Assembly: GCF_016031655.1 (NCBI RefSeq)
Contig: NZ_JACCHQ010000047.1
Span: forward strand, 1 to 35,229
From: Bradyrhizobium glycinis
Lineage (GTDB): Bacteria; Pseudomonadota; Alphaproteobacteria; Rhizobiales; Xanthobacteraceae
Length of the DNA stretch: 35,229 nucleotides
Direction of reading: 5' to 3'
Shown here: positions 1 to 8,188 of the stretch, piece after piece
How positions within the stretch are numbered: position 1 is the stretch's first letter
Layout: every line of letters begins with the position of its first letter
Notes under the pieces: generated by a model
The model's input: the letters and a program-made list of their open reading frames with translations, nothing else
Database searches by the model: none
Told to the model about the DNA's origin: nothing
Made by a program: the position numbers and the translations under genes

Positions 1-233
1 ACCTTGTGACCAAGTTCCTGTATCTTCCGGGCGAGCCACTGTGAACCGGCGCAGGATTCCATGCCAACTATGCTTGGTTGTGCCCGAGCAAAGAACTGAA
101 GTAGGGTATCCCGTCGAAAGCGAACTTTCTGAACAGGTGTGCCGTCGCAGCTCAGGCCAACGACGTGGAACAGGTTCTTGCCAATGTCGATTCCATAGAC
201 TGCCGCCGGTCGCGGCAAATTGCGATGGACCAT
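1..233 (-). CDS. IS110-family transposase, N-terminal fragment (runs off window)
   Basis: Reading the minus strand from the ATG at 233 gives a protein beginning MVHRNLPRPAAVYGIDIGKN, continuing through LFHVVGL and GMESCAGSQWLARKIQ. This is the N-terminal DEDD (RuvC-like) catalytic domain of IS110-type transposases: the G-I-D-I-G-K stretch carries the first acidic residue, and the 'GMESCAGS' segment is also typical. A purine-rich ribosome binding site (AAAGAGGAGAG) lies just upstream of the start, which supports this ATG. The frame is open to the window edge, so the C-terminal serine domain lies outside. IS110 elements transpose through a bridge RNA encoded in their non-coding ends, so the sequence just upstream (about 234-300) may be the element's non-coding flank. 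The family call is firm; completeness cannot be judged. Confidence 0.85.
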   Translation of the reverse strand, partial: MVHRNLPRPAAVYGIDIGKNLFHVVGLSCDGTPVQKVRFRRDTLLQFFARAQPSIVGMESCAGSQWLARKIQELGHK

Positions 234-300
234 GGTACTCTCCTCTTTTGATCTGGCCTTCCTATGATGAAGGAGGAGGACGGGGCGGACCATCCCATTA

Positions 301-1245
301 ATGGTAGGGCCCGCCGCCAAGCGCGCTGCGGTCGCGCATCTGCAGGCCGTCATGAGCCTGTCGGAACGGCGGGCCTGCTCGATCGTGGAGGCGGATCGGA
401 AGACGATCCGCTATCGCTCCAGCCGCCCGCCGGACGCAGTTCTGCGTGGCCGATTGCGCGATCTCGCCAACGAGCGGCGGCGTTTCGGCTATCGCCGGTT
501 GTTCGTCTTGCTGCGGCGGGAGGGCGGGCCATCCGGGATCAACCGGATCTACCGGCTTTACCGCGAGGAAGGGCTCACCGTCCGCAAACGGCGGGCTCGG
601 CGCAAGGCCGTGGGGACCCGTGCCCCGATCCTGGTCGAGGCGAGGCCGAACGCGCGCTGGTCGCTGGACTTCGTCCACGACCAGTTCGCCAATGGCCGAC
701 GCTTCCGCATCCTCAACATCGTCGACGACGTCACCAAGGAATGCCTGGGCGCCATTCCGGAGACGTCGATCTCGGGGCGGCGCGTCGCCCGCGAACTGAC
801 GGCAATCGTCCAGCGACGCGGCAAGCCAGGAATGATCGTGTCAGACCATGGCACCGAGTTCACCTGCAACGCCATGTTCTCTTGGTGCAAGGACGCAGCC
901 ATCCATTGGCACTTCATCGCGCCGGGAAAGCCGATGCAGAACGGCTTCGTCGAGAGTTTCAATGGCCGGATGCGCGATGAGCTGCTCAACGAGACCCTGT
1001 TCTTCGATCTCGATGACGCCCGCGCCAAGATCGCCAATTGGGTCGCCGATTACAATCTCCAGCGTCCCCACTCGTCGCTGAAATACCTGACCCCCGCGGC
1101 CTATGCCGCCCACCTCTCCGCAACGGACGATCGGCTGCGCAACCCCGACCAGCTCCGCCGATCGTCCGTTGCTCCATCCGCGCCACTTGGCGTACAAAAC
1201 CCCGCAGACTCTAACTGCCGCTGGATGAAAATGCAGTGGCAGGTC
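301..1245 (+). CDS. IS3-family transposase OrfB (rve integrase), element truncated at 5' side
   Basis: The frame encodes an IS3 OrfB. An N-terminal HTH_21-like segment (SERRACSIVEADRKTIRYR; FGYRRLFVLLRREG) is followed by the DDE integrase core: WSLDFVHDQF (first D), IVSDHGTEFT (second D), and a third acidic residue in the NGFVESFNGRMRDELLN block, then the terminal NLQRPHSSLKYLTPAAYA motif. No orfA precedes it: the bases before 301 look like the IS110 flank, so the left part of the element, including orfA, is missing and the copy should be immobile. The frame has no stop of its own. It reads through the right inverted repeat into a nodU-like gene, giving one 590-codon open frame that I interpret as two unrelated pieces joined by insertion. 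Confidence 0.88.
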
Positions 1246-1246
1246 A
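1215..1246 (-). repeat. Right terminal inverted repeat of the IS3-family element
   Basis: Read inward from 1246 on the minus strand the end begins TGACCTGCCACTGCATTTTC and continues ATCCAGCGGCAG. The TGACCT start and following bases resemble the end of the second IS3-type element at 34932 (TGACCTTGCCCCCAAGTTTT). Immediately outside, the sequence resumes as nodU-like coding DNA (LLTAGGCGLNCDWN), which fixes the insertion boundary to within a few bases. No matching left end is present in the window. Confidence 0.7.
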
Positions 1247-2073
1247 GAGGGGTGCCCCTGCTCACTGCCGGTGGCTGTGGTCTGAACTGCGACTGGAATA
1301 CAAAATGGCGAGACACTGGGCTCTTTGGCGAAATCTTCGTACCGCCTGTTGCAAATGACTCGGGCTCAGCCATTGGGACGGCGATTGATGCGCAATATCA
1401 TTTCACCGGTAATCCAAAGATCGACTGGAACGTGTATTCCGGAGTGGCATTCGATGCAGCCGGGATTTTCGACTTGGCGCAGTATCATGCGTTTGAAGCC
1501 GACTGCGGGACGATTGCCGACATGCTTGCCCATGGCCTTGTGCTTGGTTGGGTGAACGGCAGATATGAGATTGGTCCTCGTGCATTGGGCAATCGCTCCA
1601 TTCTGGCTGCGCCGTTCAAGGACAGTACAAGAATACGATTGAATGAGATTAAACAGCGGGAGCAGTTTCGTCCGATCGCACCTGTTTGTCTGGAAGAAGA
1701 CGCTGCAACATGGTTCGGCTGCAACTGGTCGAGCCCTTATATGCTCTATACGCAAAAGGCGAACACCAATGCCTTGGCCGCAGTCACCCATGTTAACGGA
1801 AGTGCGAGGATTCAGACGGTTTCAGCGGCCACTAACCGGCCATTGTATGAGCTGCTGAGTGCCTTCAAGGCGCGGACTGGGTATGGTGTTCTCTGCAATA
1901 CATCCCTCAATTTCAATGGGCGAGGGTTTATAAACAGGATTGAGGATCTATCGGCTTACGTTTTGGATGGCGGTTTGGATGGGTTTGTAGTTGAAGGCAA
2001 AGCGTACCTCGTGAAGTCATCTTCGTATTCTCAGACCTTCGCGGCAGACACCAAAATGCCCTTGAAGGGATGA
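1247..2073 (+). pseudogene. nodU: NodU-type carbamoyltransferase, C-terminal half, truncated by IS insertion
   Basis: About 275 codons match the C-terminal part of NodU/CmcH-type carbamoyltransferases. The piece opens with LTAGGCGLNCDWNTKW and FVPPVANDSGSAIGTA. It then has the family hallmark YEIGPRALGNRSILA near 1567-1611, followed by QFRPIAPVCLEEDA and YGVLCNTSLNFNGRG. NodU carbamoylates Nod factor from carbamoyl phosphate, and this family also includes antibiotic carbamoyltransferases. Full-length members are roughly 550-600 residues, so the N-terminal catalytic half is gone. There is no start codon of its own; the frame is entered from the IS3 transposase upstream. The remnant is clean (no internal stops), suggesting recent truncation. 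The assignment to NodU rather than another subfamily rests on recall of the local motifs. Confidence 0.8.
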
Positions 2074-2149
2074 GGAGAGTGAGTCTCGCCACTCCATCAT
2101 TTCGTGATCCAACCTACCGTCGGCGCCGGGTGGTCATTTAAGGAAGTTT

Positions 2150-3463
2150 CTAAGACGCCTTACGGTCGCTGCCCTCGTGATCTTCGAGCAGAGGTATCTC
2201 AAGGCTGGGGATTTCAGGCATGGCCTTGCCGGCGATGGCCTGCAGGTCACCCACCATGCCGACAGTCGAGTCGATAACGGACAAGATCTGAGTTTCCCGC
2301 TTGGCCCACTGCCGGACCATGAACTTACGCTCGCTGTCCAGGTCCTTACGCATGTCGTTGAACTTTTCGACCACAGCTTCCACACGCTGGCGGAACTTCG
2401 TGCCGGTCAGATAGTGGTAGACCTGCTCCATCTTGGTCTGCTGTCCCTGCTGAACCAGACGCGAGTTGCTGACATCAATCAACGCCTGACGTAGCGCAAC
2501 TGCCACTGGCAGGGCGCAGCGGGGATGCGCCACCCACACGCCATCCATCAGGTCGAACTGCTCGATATGCTTGGGAAGTGCGTGCGAGATAATGAGCGCC
2601 ACGTCGGCCCCCGATCGGCGTTGATCGTCACGCAACTTGGCAAGCCAACCGTCGCTCCAGGCCTTGGTACGCTTAGTCTCCCAAAGAATGATGCCGGCAG
2701 GCTGGCCCACCGCTGCATTGACCTGCTGAATCACGTCGGCACCAAGCTCGCCTTTGCCTACCGGATCAATCGAATCCGTAGGGAAACGTCCTCGCAGCAA
2801 CTCTTCTAGCTCAAGCTCCAAGACCTCACCTTGGGACTGCTGTGAGCCTTGCTCGGCCTTGCGCTTCAATTCCGCGATTGTCCGCGCCATTGACTCGATG
2901 GTCTGGTCCTTCTCGGCCACCCGCAGCCTGGCAGCCTCGTCTGCTTCCTGCCGCGCTTTCACCTGGATTTGCTCTACGGAAGACTGCACCCGCTTTTCAA
3001 CTGTAAGGTCCAGCTCGCGTTTTGCCTCGTCAAGAGCACGCTCCTTGCGCATTAGCTCTGCCTGGGCCTGCTGCGCTTCGGCTAGCTTTGCGTTGTTTGC
3101 TTCCAGGGTCTTGCGAAGATCTTCAAGCTCGACGCCCTTGGATTGAAGTTCTGCAGCAGCGGCTTCCCGCGCTTTCTTGGACTCGGCCGCAACGATTTGG
3201 CTGCGCTCTGCGGACAACCGTTGCGCCACCTGGTCTTCAATTTGCTCGCGTGCCTTCTCAAGCTGCTCGCGCTCTTCACGCAGAGCTTCGGACTTCTTTG
3301 CGACTTCGGCGTCCTTATTCGCCAATTGCTGTTGAAACCGACGTCGTGTTTCCGCGATTAGCGGCGCTGCAAGAGATTCCGTCAGCTTGATTTCGTGGTT
3401 GCAGTTCGGGCAGTTGAGGGTCGGCTCCTGCGGAGCGCTGACCGTAGTTGCTTTAATATTCAT
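2150..3463 (-). CDS. DUF2130-family protein (zinc-ribbon, coiled coil, PD-(D/E)XK-like C-terminal region)
   Basis: I recognise the DUF2130 family (PF09903). The N-terminus carries a CPNC pair (LNCPNCNHEIKLTES) suggesting half a zinc ribbon. A long charged heptad-rich coiled coil of about 180 residues follows. The C-terminal conserved region has GKGELGADVIQQV, GIILWETKRTKAWSDGW and DDQRRSGADVALIIS. The D of GADV followed by E-x-K in WETKRTK resembles a PD-(D/E)XK nuclease core like RmuC; this is inference, as no biochemical role is established to my knowledge. I prefer the ATG at 3463 because AGGGG lies 5 nt before it; an in-frame ATG at 3481 also exists. It is divergent from the OLD/STAND pair and shares its 214-bp intergenic region, so it may be part of the same defence module or only a neighbour. 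Its stop faces the nodU remnant 76 bp away. Confidence 0.8.
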   Translation of the reverse strand: MNIKATTVSAPQEPTLNCPNCNHEIKLTESLAAPLIAETRRRFQQQLANKDAEVAKKSEALREEREQLEKAREQIEDQVAQRLSAERSQIVAAESKKAREAAAAELQSKGVELEDLRKTLEANNAKLAEAQQAQAELMRKERALDEAKRELDLTVEKRVQSSVEQIQVKARQEADEAARLRVAEKDQTIESMARTIAELKRKAEQGSQQSQGEVLELELEELLRGRFPTDSIDPVGKGELGADVIQQVNAAVGQPAGIILWETKRTKAWSDGWLAKLRDDQRRSGADVALIISHALPKHIEQFDLMDGVWVAHPRCALPVAVALRQALIDVSNSRLVQQGQQTKMEQVYHYLTGTKFRQRVEAVVEKFNDMRKDLDSERKFMVRQWAKRETQILSVIDSTVGMVGDLQAIAGKAMPEIPSLEIPLLEDHEGSDRKAS

Positions 3464-3587
3464 GTTCACCCCTGCCACCATAATACCCTAGCAGCTGCAG
3501 TCGGTCAGTCTCGGCGCAGCAGCGATTCGCACAACATCTAATTTAGCAGTTGAATCTGAGAGCAAATTTGTAGACGCGCTAGAGTTT

Positions 3588-3626
3588 CCTGCTTGAAGCA
3601 GGTCGGCCACAAACTTAAAGTTGTGG
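3588..3626. promoter_or_regulatory. Two adjacent inverted repeats in the divergent promoter region
   Basis: Between the DUF2130 gene and the OLD-family gene lie a perfect palindrome CCTGCTTgAAGCAGG (3588-3602) and a second inverted repeat CCACAA-N8-TTGTGG (3607-3626). They sit 50-90 bp upstream of the OLD start. They could be operators for a repressor controlling the divergent genes, or RNA hairpins in the leader of the plus-strand operon. No dedicated regulator is seen next to them. Their function is inferred from position and symmetry only. Confidence 0.45.
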
Positions 3627-3677
3627 GATACTCACGAATCGGGCGACCTCAACAGGCCCGGATTTTAAGTTGGAAGC

Positions 3678-5777
3678 ATGCTCTTAGAACAGATCGACAT
3701 AAAGAATTTCAAAGGCCTAAAGGCAGCGACTTTTAAGGCGACCAAGTTCTCTTGCCTTGTGGGCGAGAACAACGCAGGAAAGTCGACGGTGCTTCAAGCT
3801 ATTGTCGCGGCACTAAAGCAAGTTGGCCTTTCGTCATCCCAGCTTTACGACGCCGAACTTTGCGGAGAGTTCAAGTTGGCGTTCAGCGGCATTACCGAAG
3901 CCGACCTTGAACGCCTAGGCGCCACTCATCGGGCTAAAATTGAGCCGCTTGTCGAGCAAGGACGCTTTACGCTTATTTCGCGCTGCAAAGCCGGTGAGAA
4001 AGCTGAATATCGCATTCTTAAGAAGGTCCCCCGAGAGGCGCGCTATCGCGAGGAAGCCGTCGCGGGGGTGTTTAAAGGAAAAAAGGGTAGCAATGCAATT
4101 CGGGAAGCTCTGGAAGAAAGCTATCCCGAATTCATCGGCAATGCTCCAGAAGACCTAAGCACCATCGCAAAAGCTACCGAATACGTGGCGAAGTGCCTAA
4201 GCGGATTAGGTGAGCAGGAGCTTGAGATTGTCGATGGTCCACTACCGTCGGGAATGGCCCCTTCGATTACCGCTCTTATTCCGGAACCGATATACATCCC
4301 AGCGGTGAAAAACCTCGCCGATGATCTGAAAACAACGCAGTCTACATCATTCGGCAGACTCTTAGGGCTCCTTCTCGAAGATATGGAGCCCGACCTTGCC
4401 CAAATTTCAGAGTCGCTGCTTAAACTCGACACTCTTTTCAATCGGATCGTACGCGACGGCGTACGGCTCGATGAGCGTCACGAAAAAGTAAGATCCTTGG
4501 AAAGCTTGCTTGAAGGGATACTCTGTAAAAATTTTCCGAGCGCGAAGATCGAGCTAGCTATTCCACCACCGCAACTGCGAACAATACTGAATGCTGCAGA
4601 AATCTATATCGATGACGGCTCTCGTGACCTCATCGAGAACAAAGGTGACGGTATAAAAAGGTCTCTAACGTTTGCTTTGCTGCAAGCCTATGTACAGAGA
4701 CAGCGAGAAAAAATTGAAGACGGCGCGGCTCACCGGCCTCTGATGTTCTTGTTCGAAGAGCCGGAATTATACCTTCATCCACGTTCACAGAAGGTTCTCT
4801 TTGACACCTTGGCCGCAATCTCAAGCGCGCACCAAGTAATCGTCACGACACATTCTCCTCTCTTCTTCGCACCGGGCGTGACCGCAGGATTCACGAGGGT
4901 CGCCAAGGAAACAAGCGCTCCTAAGCCCGTCGGTGTGCTGTACCCAATCGATTTTACATTGGATCAGACGTCAGCTGAGGTATTCCGACTTGCGCGATTT
5001 GAAAACGCCGACGCCGCGTTTTTCAGTTCGCGTGTTGTGCTGTTCGAGGGACAATCAGATGATAGCTATCTCAAGCATGTGGCTCGGAAGCTAAATCTAG
5101 ATTGGGACTTCGAGAGAAAGAGCGTCGGCCTAGTTCGGGTAGATGGCAAGGGCAACTTTGGTAAGTATCGAGCATTCTTCGAATCATTCGGCATGAAGGT
5201 AATGATCGTTGCCGATCTCGATGCTCTTTTCAAAGATTATGAACACCTCGGCGCAAGCGAGGCTGCCAACTTGCTGCGAGACGCGGCGATTCAACGTATC
5301 GACGCTAGAATTCAAGAAGCAGACCTAGCTGCAACTCCATCGGCCTCCCAGATAGGGGATCGATTTAGACGGCACACGTTTAGACAGACGTATGCCAATG
5401 CCAAGGTTGGGCTGAAGAATATGAAAACTACAAGAATTGTGGACGATGAAGCGTTGGCGCTCATCGATTCACTTTTCTCTTGGGAAAGCGAATTGTCACG
5501 TTGCCTCGCCTGCCGTCAGGACCCGGCTTGTGCGTCGGCCATAGTTCCTCTGCTGGATCAGCTAAGAACCCAGGGTATTTGCGTTCTTTCGAAAGGCCCT
5601 ATCGAAGAATACTACCCTGATAATTGCCCCGCGGATGGCTCAAAGCCAAGCAGGGCTCTGAAGGCGGCATCCATGGTAGAGACAGAGGCGCAGGCATTAG
5701 CGCTCAGCGAGCCACTCGCCGCTAACAGACCGCCGGAGCTGAAAGAAATCTTAGCTGAACTGTTTTCAGGCCTATGA
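3678..5777 (+). CDS. OLD-family ATP-dependent endonuclease (ABC-type ATPase + TOPRIM)
   Basis: This 699-residue protein has the full OLD architecture. Walker A is GENNAGKST (residues 29-37). An ABC-signature-like NKGDGIKRSL (321-330) is followed by Walker B LFEEPE (358-363) and a switch histidine in TTHSPLFF (H392). A C-terminal TOPRIM domain follows, with FEGQSD (E457) and VADLDALF (D513/D515), the metal-binding acidic residues of OLD nucleases. Family members (phage P2 Old, GajA of Gabija) are ATP-regulated DNases in phage defence. The expected Gabija partner, a UvrD-type helicase, is absent. Instead, the downstream gene starts inside this stop codon (ATGA, 5774-5777), so the two are translationally coupled. 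The ATG at 3678 has GGAA 4 nt upstream. Base composition is visibly less GC-rich than the sulfur operons to the right, consistent with transfer. Family certain; role in defence inferred. Confidence 0.88.
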   Translation: MLLEQIDIKNFKGLKAATFKATKFSCLVGENNAGKSTVLQAIVAALKQVGLSSSQLYDAELCGEFKLAFSGITEADLERLGATHRAKIEPLVEQGRFTLISRCKAGEKAEYRILKKVPREARYREEAVAGVFKGKKGSNAIREALEESYPEFIGNAPEDLSTIAKATEYVAKCLSGLGEQELEIVDGPLPSGMAPSITALIPEPIYIPAVKNLADDLKTTQSTSFGRLLGLLLEDMEPDLAQISESLLKLDTLFNRIVRDGVRLDERHEKVRSLESLLEGILCKNFPSAKIELAIPPPQLRTILNAAEIYIDDGSRDLIENKGDGIKRSLTFALLQAYVQRQREKIEDGAAHRPLMFLFEEPELYLHPRSQKVLFDTLAAISSAHQVIVTTHSPLFFAPGVTAGFTRVAKETSAPKPVGVLYPIDFTLDQTSAEVFRLARFENADAAFFSSRVVLFEGQSDDSYLKHVARKLNLDWDFERKSVGLVRVDGKGNFGKYRAFFESFGMKVMIVADLDALFKDYEHLGASEAANLLRDAAIQRIDARIQEADLAATPSASQIGDRFRRHTFRQTYANAKVGLKNMKTTRIVDDEALALIDSLFSWESELSRCLACRQDPACASAIVPLLDQLRTQGICVLSKGPIEEYYPDNCPADGSKPSRALKAASMVETEAQALALSEPLAANRPPELKEILAELFSGL

Positions 5778-8077
5778 ACGACGATAGAAACTCCATCGAA
5801 CCACAATTTGGTCCTGCCAAAGTCCAGGCATCTCAACCAAACTACGAGCTGCATTCATTGGGATGGAAAGCGTTCCAGCAGCTCTGTGTCGCGATCGCGA
5901 GTGAAGTTTGGGGGCAAACGGCCCAGGGCTTTTATGATTCTCACGATGGTGGCCGCGATGGCGCTTTTCACGGGCAGTGGGAAACGCGCTCAGGAGAGAT
6001 CTTTAGTGGCTCCTTCACCGCCCAATGCAAGTTTACGTCCCAACCATCGAAAGTACTGCGTTTATCCGATCTGAAGGACGAAGTTTCAAAGATTGAGCGT
6101 CTGGCCGAACGTGGCTTGGCGCAAAATTATTTTCTCTTCACCAACGCCCGCTTGACGGGCGATTTTGAGGAAAAGCTTCGTCAGGTCATATTGGAGATTC
6201 CTGGCGTAAAGCACTTCGCCGCGTATGGGAACGACAGGATCTCTCAATTCATCCATGAATCAGCGCGCCTGCGCATGCTCGTCCCGCGCATTTACGGTTT
6301 GGGCGACCTCAGCCAGATCCTGGATGAAAGGGCTTATGCTCAGTCCCAAGAAATCTTAAGCGCGATAGGAGACGACCTTTCTAAGTTTGTTCTCACCTCC
6401 GCCTATCGCAAGGCAGCAAGGGCCATAATAGAGCATGGGTTCGTCCTGTTGCTCGGTGAACCGATGTGCGGCAAGTCTACAATTGCGGCGGCGCTTGCGT
6501 TGGGCGCTTTAGATGAGTGGGGCTGCTCGACAATCAAAGTTAGAGATGCCGATGAGTTCGTTCGGCATTCTAATCCGCACGAAAAGCAACAGTTCTTTTG
6601 GGTTGATGATGCCTTTGGTGCAACGCAGTTGGATGTGGCGGCAACCTTCAAATGGAATAGCGCATTTCCACATCTGCATGCTGCCATCAGGCGCGGAGCG
6701 AGAGTGATCTTCACGTCACGGGATTACATCTATCGCAACGCCCGCTCATTCATCAAAGAAGCAGCGCTTCCTGAGATTCTTGAATCGCAGGTGGTGATCA
6801 AGGTTCAGGAGCTCTCACGGCCTGAGAAAGATCAGATACTTTACAATCACATCCGTTTGGGAAATCAACCTCGGGCGTTCAAAGCGGAGCTGAAGCCCCA
6901 TCTGCCTGCTGTCTCGGCTCACCCCGGATTTACCCCTGAGATCGCCCGCAGGCTGGGCAACCGAGCTTTCACCAAGAAGCTTTTGATCTATAGAGCTGCC
7001 CTCGAAGATTTCGTAGCGAGGCCGATGCAGCTTCTGACAGATGTAATTCAGACGCTAGATGTTTCCTCACGAGCTGCGATTGCTCTTGTTTTTATGAGAG
7101 GCGGCCAACTCACAAGTCCAATTTCGATGACGCCCGATGAGACTGGTGCATTGGAACTGCTTGGTGGATCTCAAGCAGAGGTTCGCAATGCACTAAACGC
7201 CTTGAATGGGAGTCTTCTTATCCAGGTTAAATCGGCCGGTGCCCTCGCATGGTCATTCAAACACCCTACAATACGTGATGCCTTCGCCACGCTTGTTGCT
7301 GAGAACCGCGAGCTGCTGGATATATACTTGACGGGAACGCCCGTCCCGAGACTCATGCATGAGGTCTCTTGCGGAGATGTAGGATATGAAGGAGCGAAGG
7401 TAATTGTCCCTTCCGACCGCTTTTCGTTAGTTCTCAGTCGGGTTTTGGCGTTTAAGAGGCAGCGGTCCGAGAATAGAGATCAAGTCAATCGCTTTCTTGC
7501 CTACCGCTGCGACGCTCAGTTCCTGAAGCAATATCTGGACGCCGAGCCTGACTTCCTGCAGTCACTTCATATGTGGTCGTACCTCGATACGATCTCCGAG
7601 ATAGGCGTGGTCTGCCGACTCCGCACCCATTCGCTTCTGCCGGAAGAAGACAGGAAACGCCACGTTGCCAAGATTTGTGAATTGGCCGTTGATACTCCGG
7701 ATTCAGGCTTCCTGGACGAAGAAGTTCGAGCCTTGTTTACCGCGGATGAATTTGAGGAGTGTTTAGTCAACGTAAGGAGCAATCTTCTTCTGAAGCTCGA
7801 CAATTGCATAAGTAATTGGCGCCTCAACTGCGGGTCAGAAGACGACCCTGAGGAATACTTCAGCACGCTGGAAACTACTTTGAAGAACTTCAAGAAAGAA
7901 TTTGCAGTCGATGAGGATGTCGAAGCAGCAATAGACTCTGGATTGCAAGATATCCAAAGCATAGTCGAGGACCTTCAATCGGATCGGCCTGCTCCACGAC
8001 GTAGCTCTAATACAATGGCCTCGATTGAAGATAGTTGGGAAGGATCTCGCTCGGTTTTCGACGACGTAGACGAGTAA
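5774..8077 (+). CDS. Restriction-endonuclease-like / STAND NTPase fusion (nSTAND3-like), probable defence effector
   Basis: The 767-residue protein has three visible parts. Residues about 25-160 look like an Mrr/type IV restriction-endonuclease fold: LGWKAFQQLCVAIA, then HDGGRDGAFHG (D62) and FTAQCKFTS (Q84-x-K86), i.e. the D...Q/E-x-K pattern of PD-(D/E)XK nucleases. Residues about 215-350 are a P-loop NTPase: Walker A LLLGEPMCGKST (G228-T236), Walker B FFWVDDAFG (D278/D279), and a sensor-like RVIFTSRDYIY (310-320), resembling the nSTAND3 class. Residues 350-767 form a helical region without recognised repeats, possibly the sensor. STAND proteins with N-terminal nucleases include Avs anti-phage receptors. 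Coupling to the OLD gene by a 4-bp overlap implies both products act together. The C-terminus ends in an acidic, serine-rich tail. The nuclease assignment is by motif, not alignment. Confidence 0.75.
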   Translation: MNDDRNSIEPQFGPAKVQASQPNYELHSLGWKAFQQLCVAIASEVWGQTAQGFYDSHDGGRDGAFHGQWETRSGEIFSGSFTAQCKFTSQPSKVLRLSDLKDEVSKIERLAERGLAQNYFLFTNARLTGDFEEKLRQVILEIPGVKHFAAYGNDRISQFIHESARLRMLVPRIYGLGDLSQILDERAYAQSQEILSAIGDDLSKFVLTSAYRKAARAIIEHGFVLLLGEPMCGKSTIAAALALGALDEWGCSTIKVRDADEFVRHSNPHEKQQFFWVDDAFGATQLDVAATFKWNSAFPHLHAAIRRGARVIFTSRDYIYRNARSFIKEAALPEILESQVVIKVQELSRPEKDQILYNHIRLGNQPRAFKAELKPHLPAVSAHPGFTPEIARRLGNRAFTKKLLIYRAALEDFVARPMQLLTDVIQTLDVSSRAAIALVFMRGGQLTSPISMTPDETGALELLGGSQAEVRNALNALNGSLLIQVKSAGALAWSFKHPTIRDAFATLVAENRELLDIYLTGTPVPRLMHEVSCGDVGYEGAKVIVPSDRFSLVLSRVLAFKRQRSENRDQVNRFLAYRCDAQFLKQYLDAEPDFLQSLHMWSYLDTISEIGVVCRLRTHSLLPEEDRKRHVAKICELAVDTPDSGFLDEEVRALFTADEFEECLVNVRSNLLLKLDNCISNWRLNCGSEDDPEEYFSTLETTLKNFKKEFAVDEDVEAAIDSGLQDIQSIVEDLQSDRPAPRRSSNTMASIEDSWEGSRSVFDDVDE

Positions 8078-8079
8078 GC

Positions 8080-8166
8080 TGCGCCTTCGCGCAAAAAGGG
8101 CGAGCCGCTACCGGCTCGTAAGAGGAGCCCCTTCGGGCTCTGAAGTGCGGGCCCAGCTTGGCCCGC
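8080..8166. terminator. Array of four tandem stem-loops between convergent genes
   Basis: Four consecutive perfect hairpins fill the 111-bp gap: TGCGC-CTTC-GCGCA (8080-8093), CGAGCCG-CTAC-CGGCTCG (8101-8118), GAGCCC-CTTC-GGGCTC (8125-8140) and GCGGGCC-CAGCTT-GGCCCGC (8147-8166). At least one has a stable C(UUCG)G-type loop on the plus strand. The position, between the stop of the STAND gene and the stop of the convergent integrase, suggests bidirectional transcription termination. However, no U-tract follows the hairpins and four in a row is more than termination usually needs. Confidence 0.55.
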
Positions 8167-8188
8167 TAGACCTCAGCATCCCTAGCCT

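Noticed and set aside
301..2073. A single 590-residue transposase-carbamoyltransferase fusion as a genuine gene
   Set aside because: The IS terminal repeat lies exactly at the junction and each half is a known family; the open frame is a by-product of insertion.
3678..8077. Gabija system
   Set aside because: The OLD protein fits GajA in general form, but the partner is a nuclease-STAND protein without UvrD helicase motifs, so it is not GajB.
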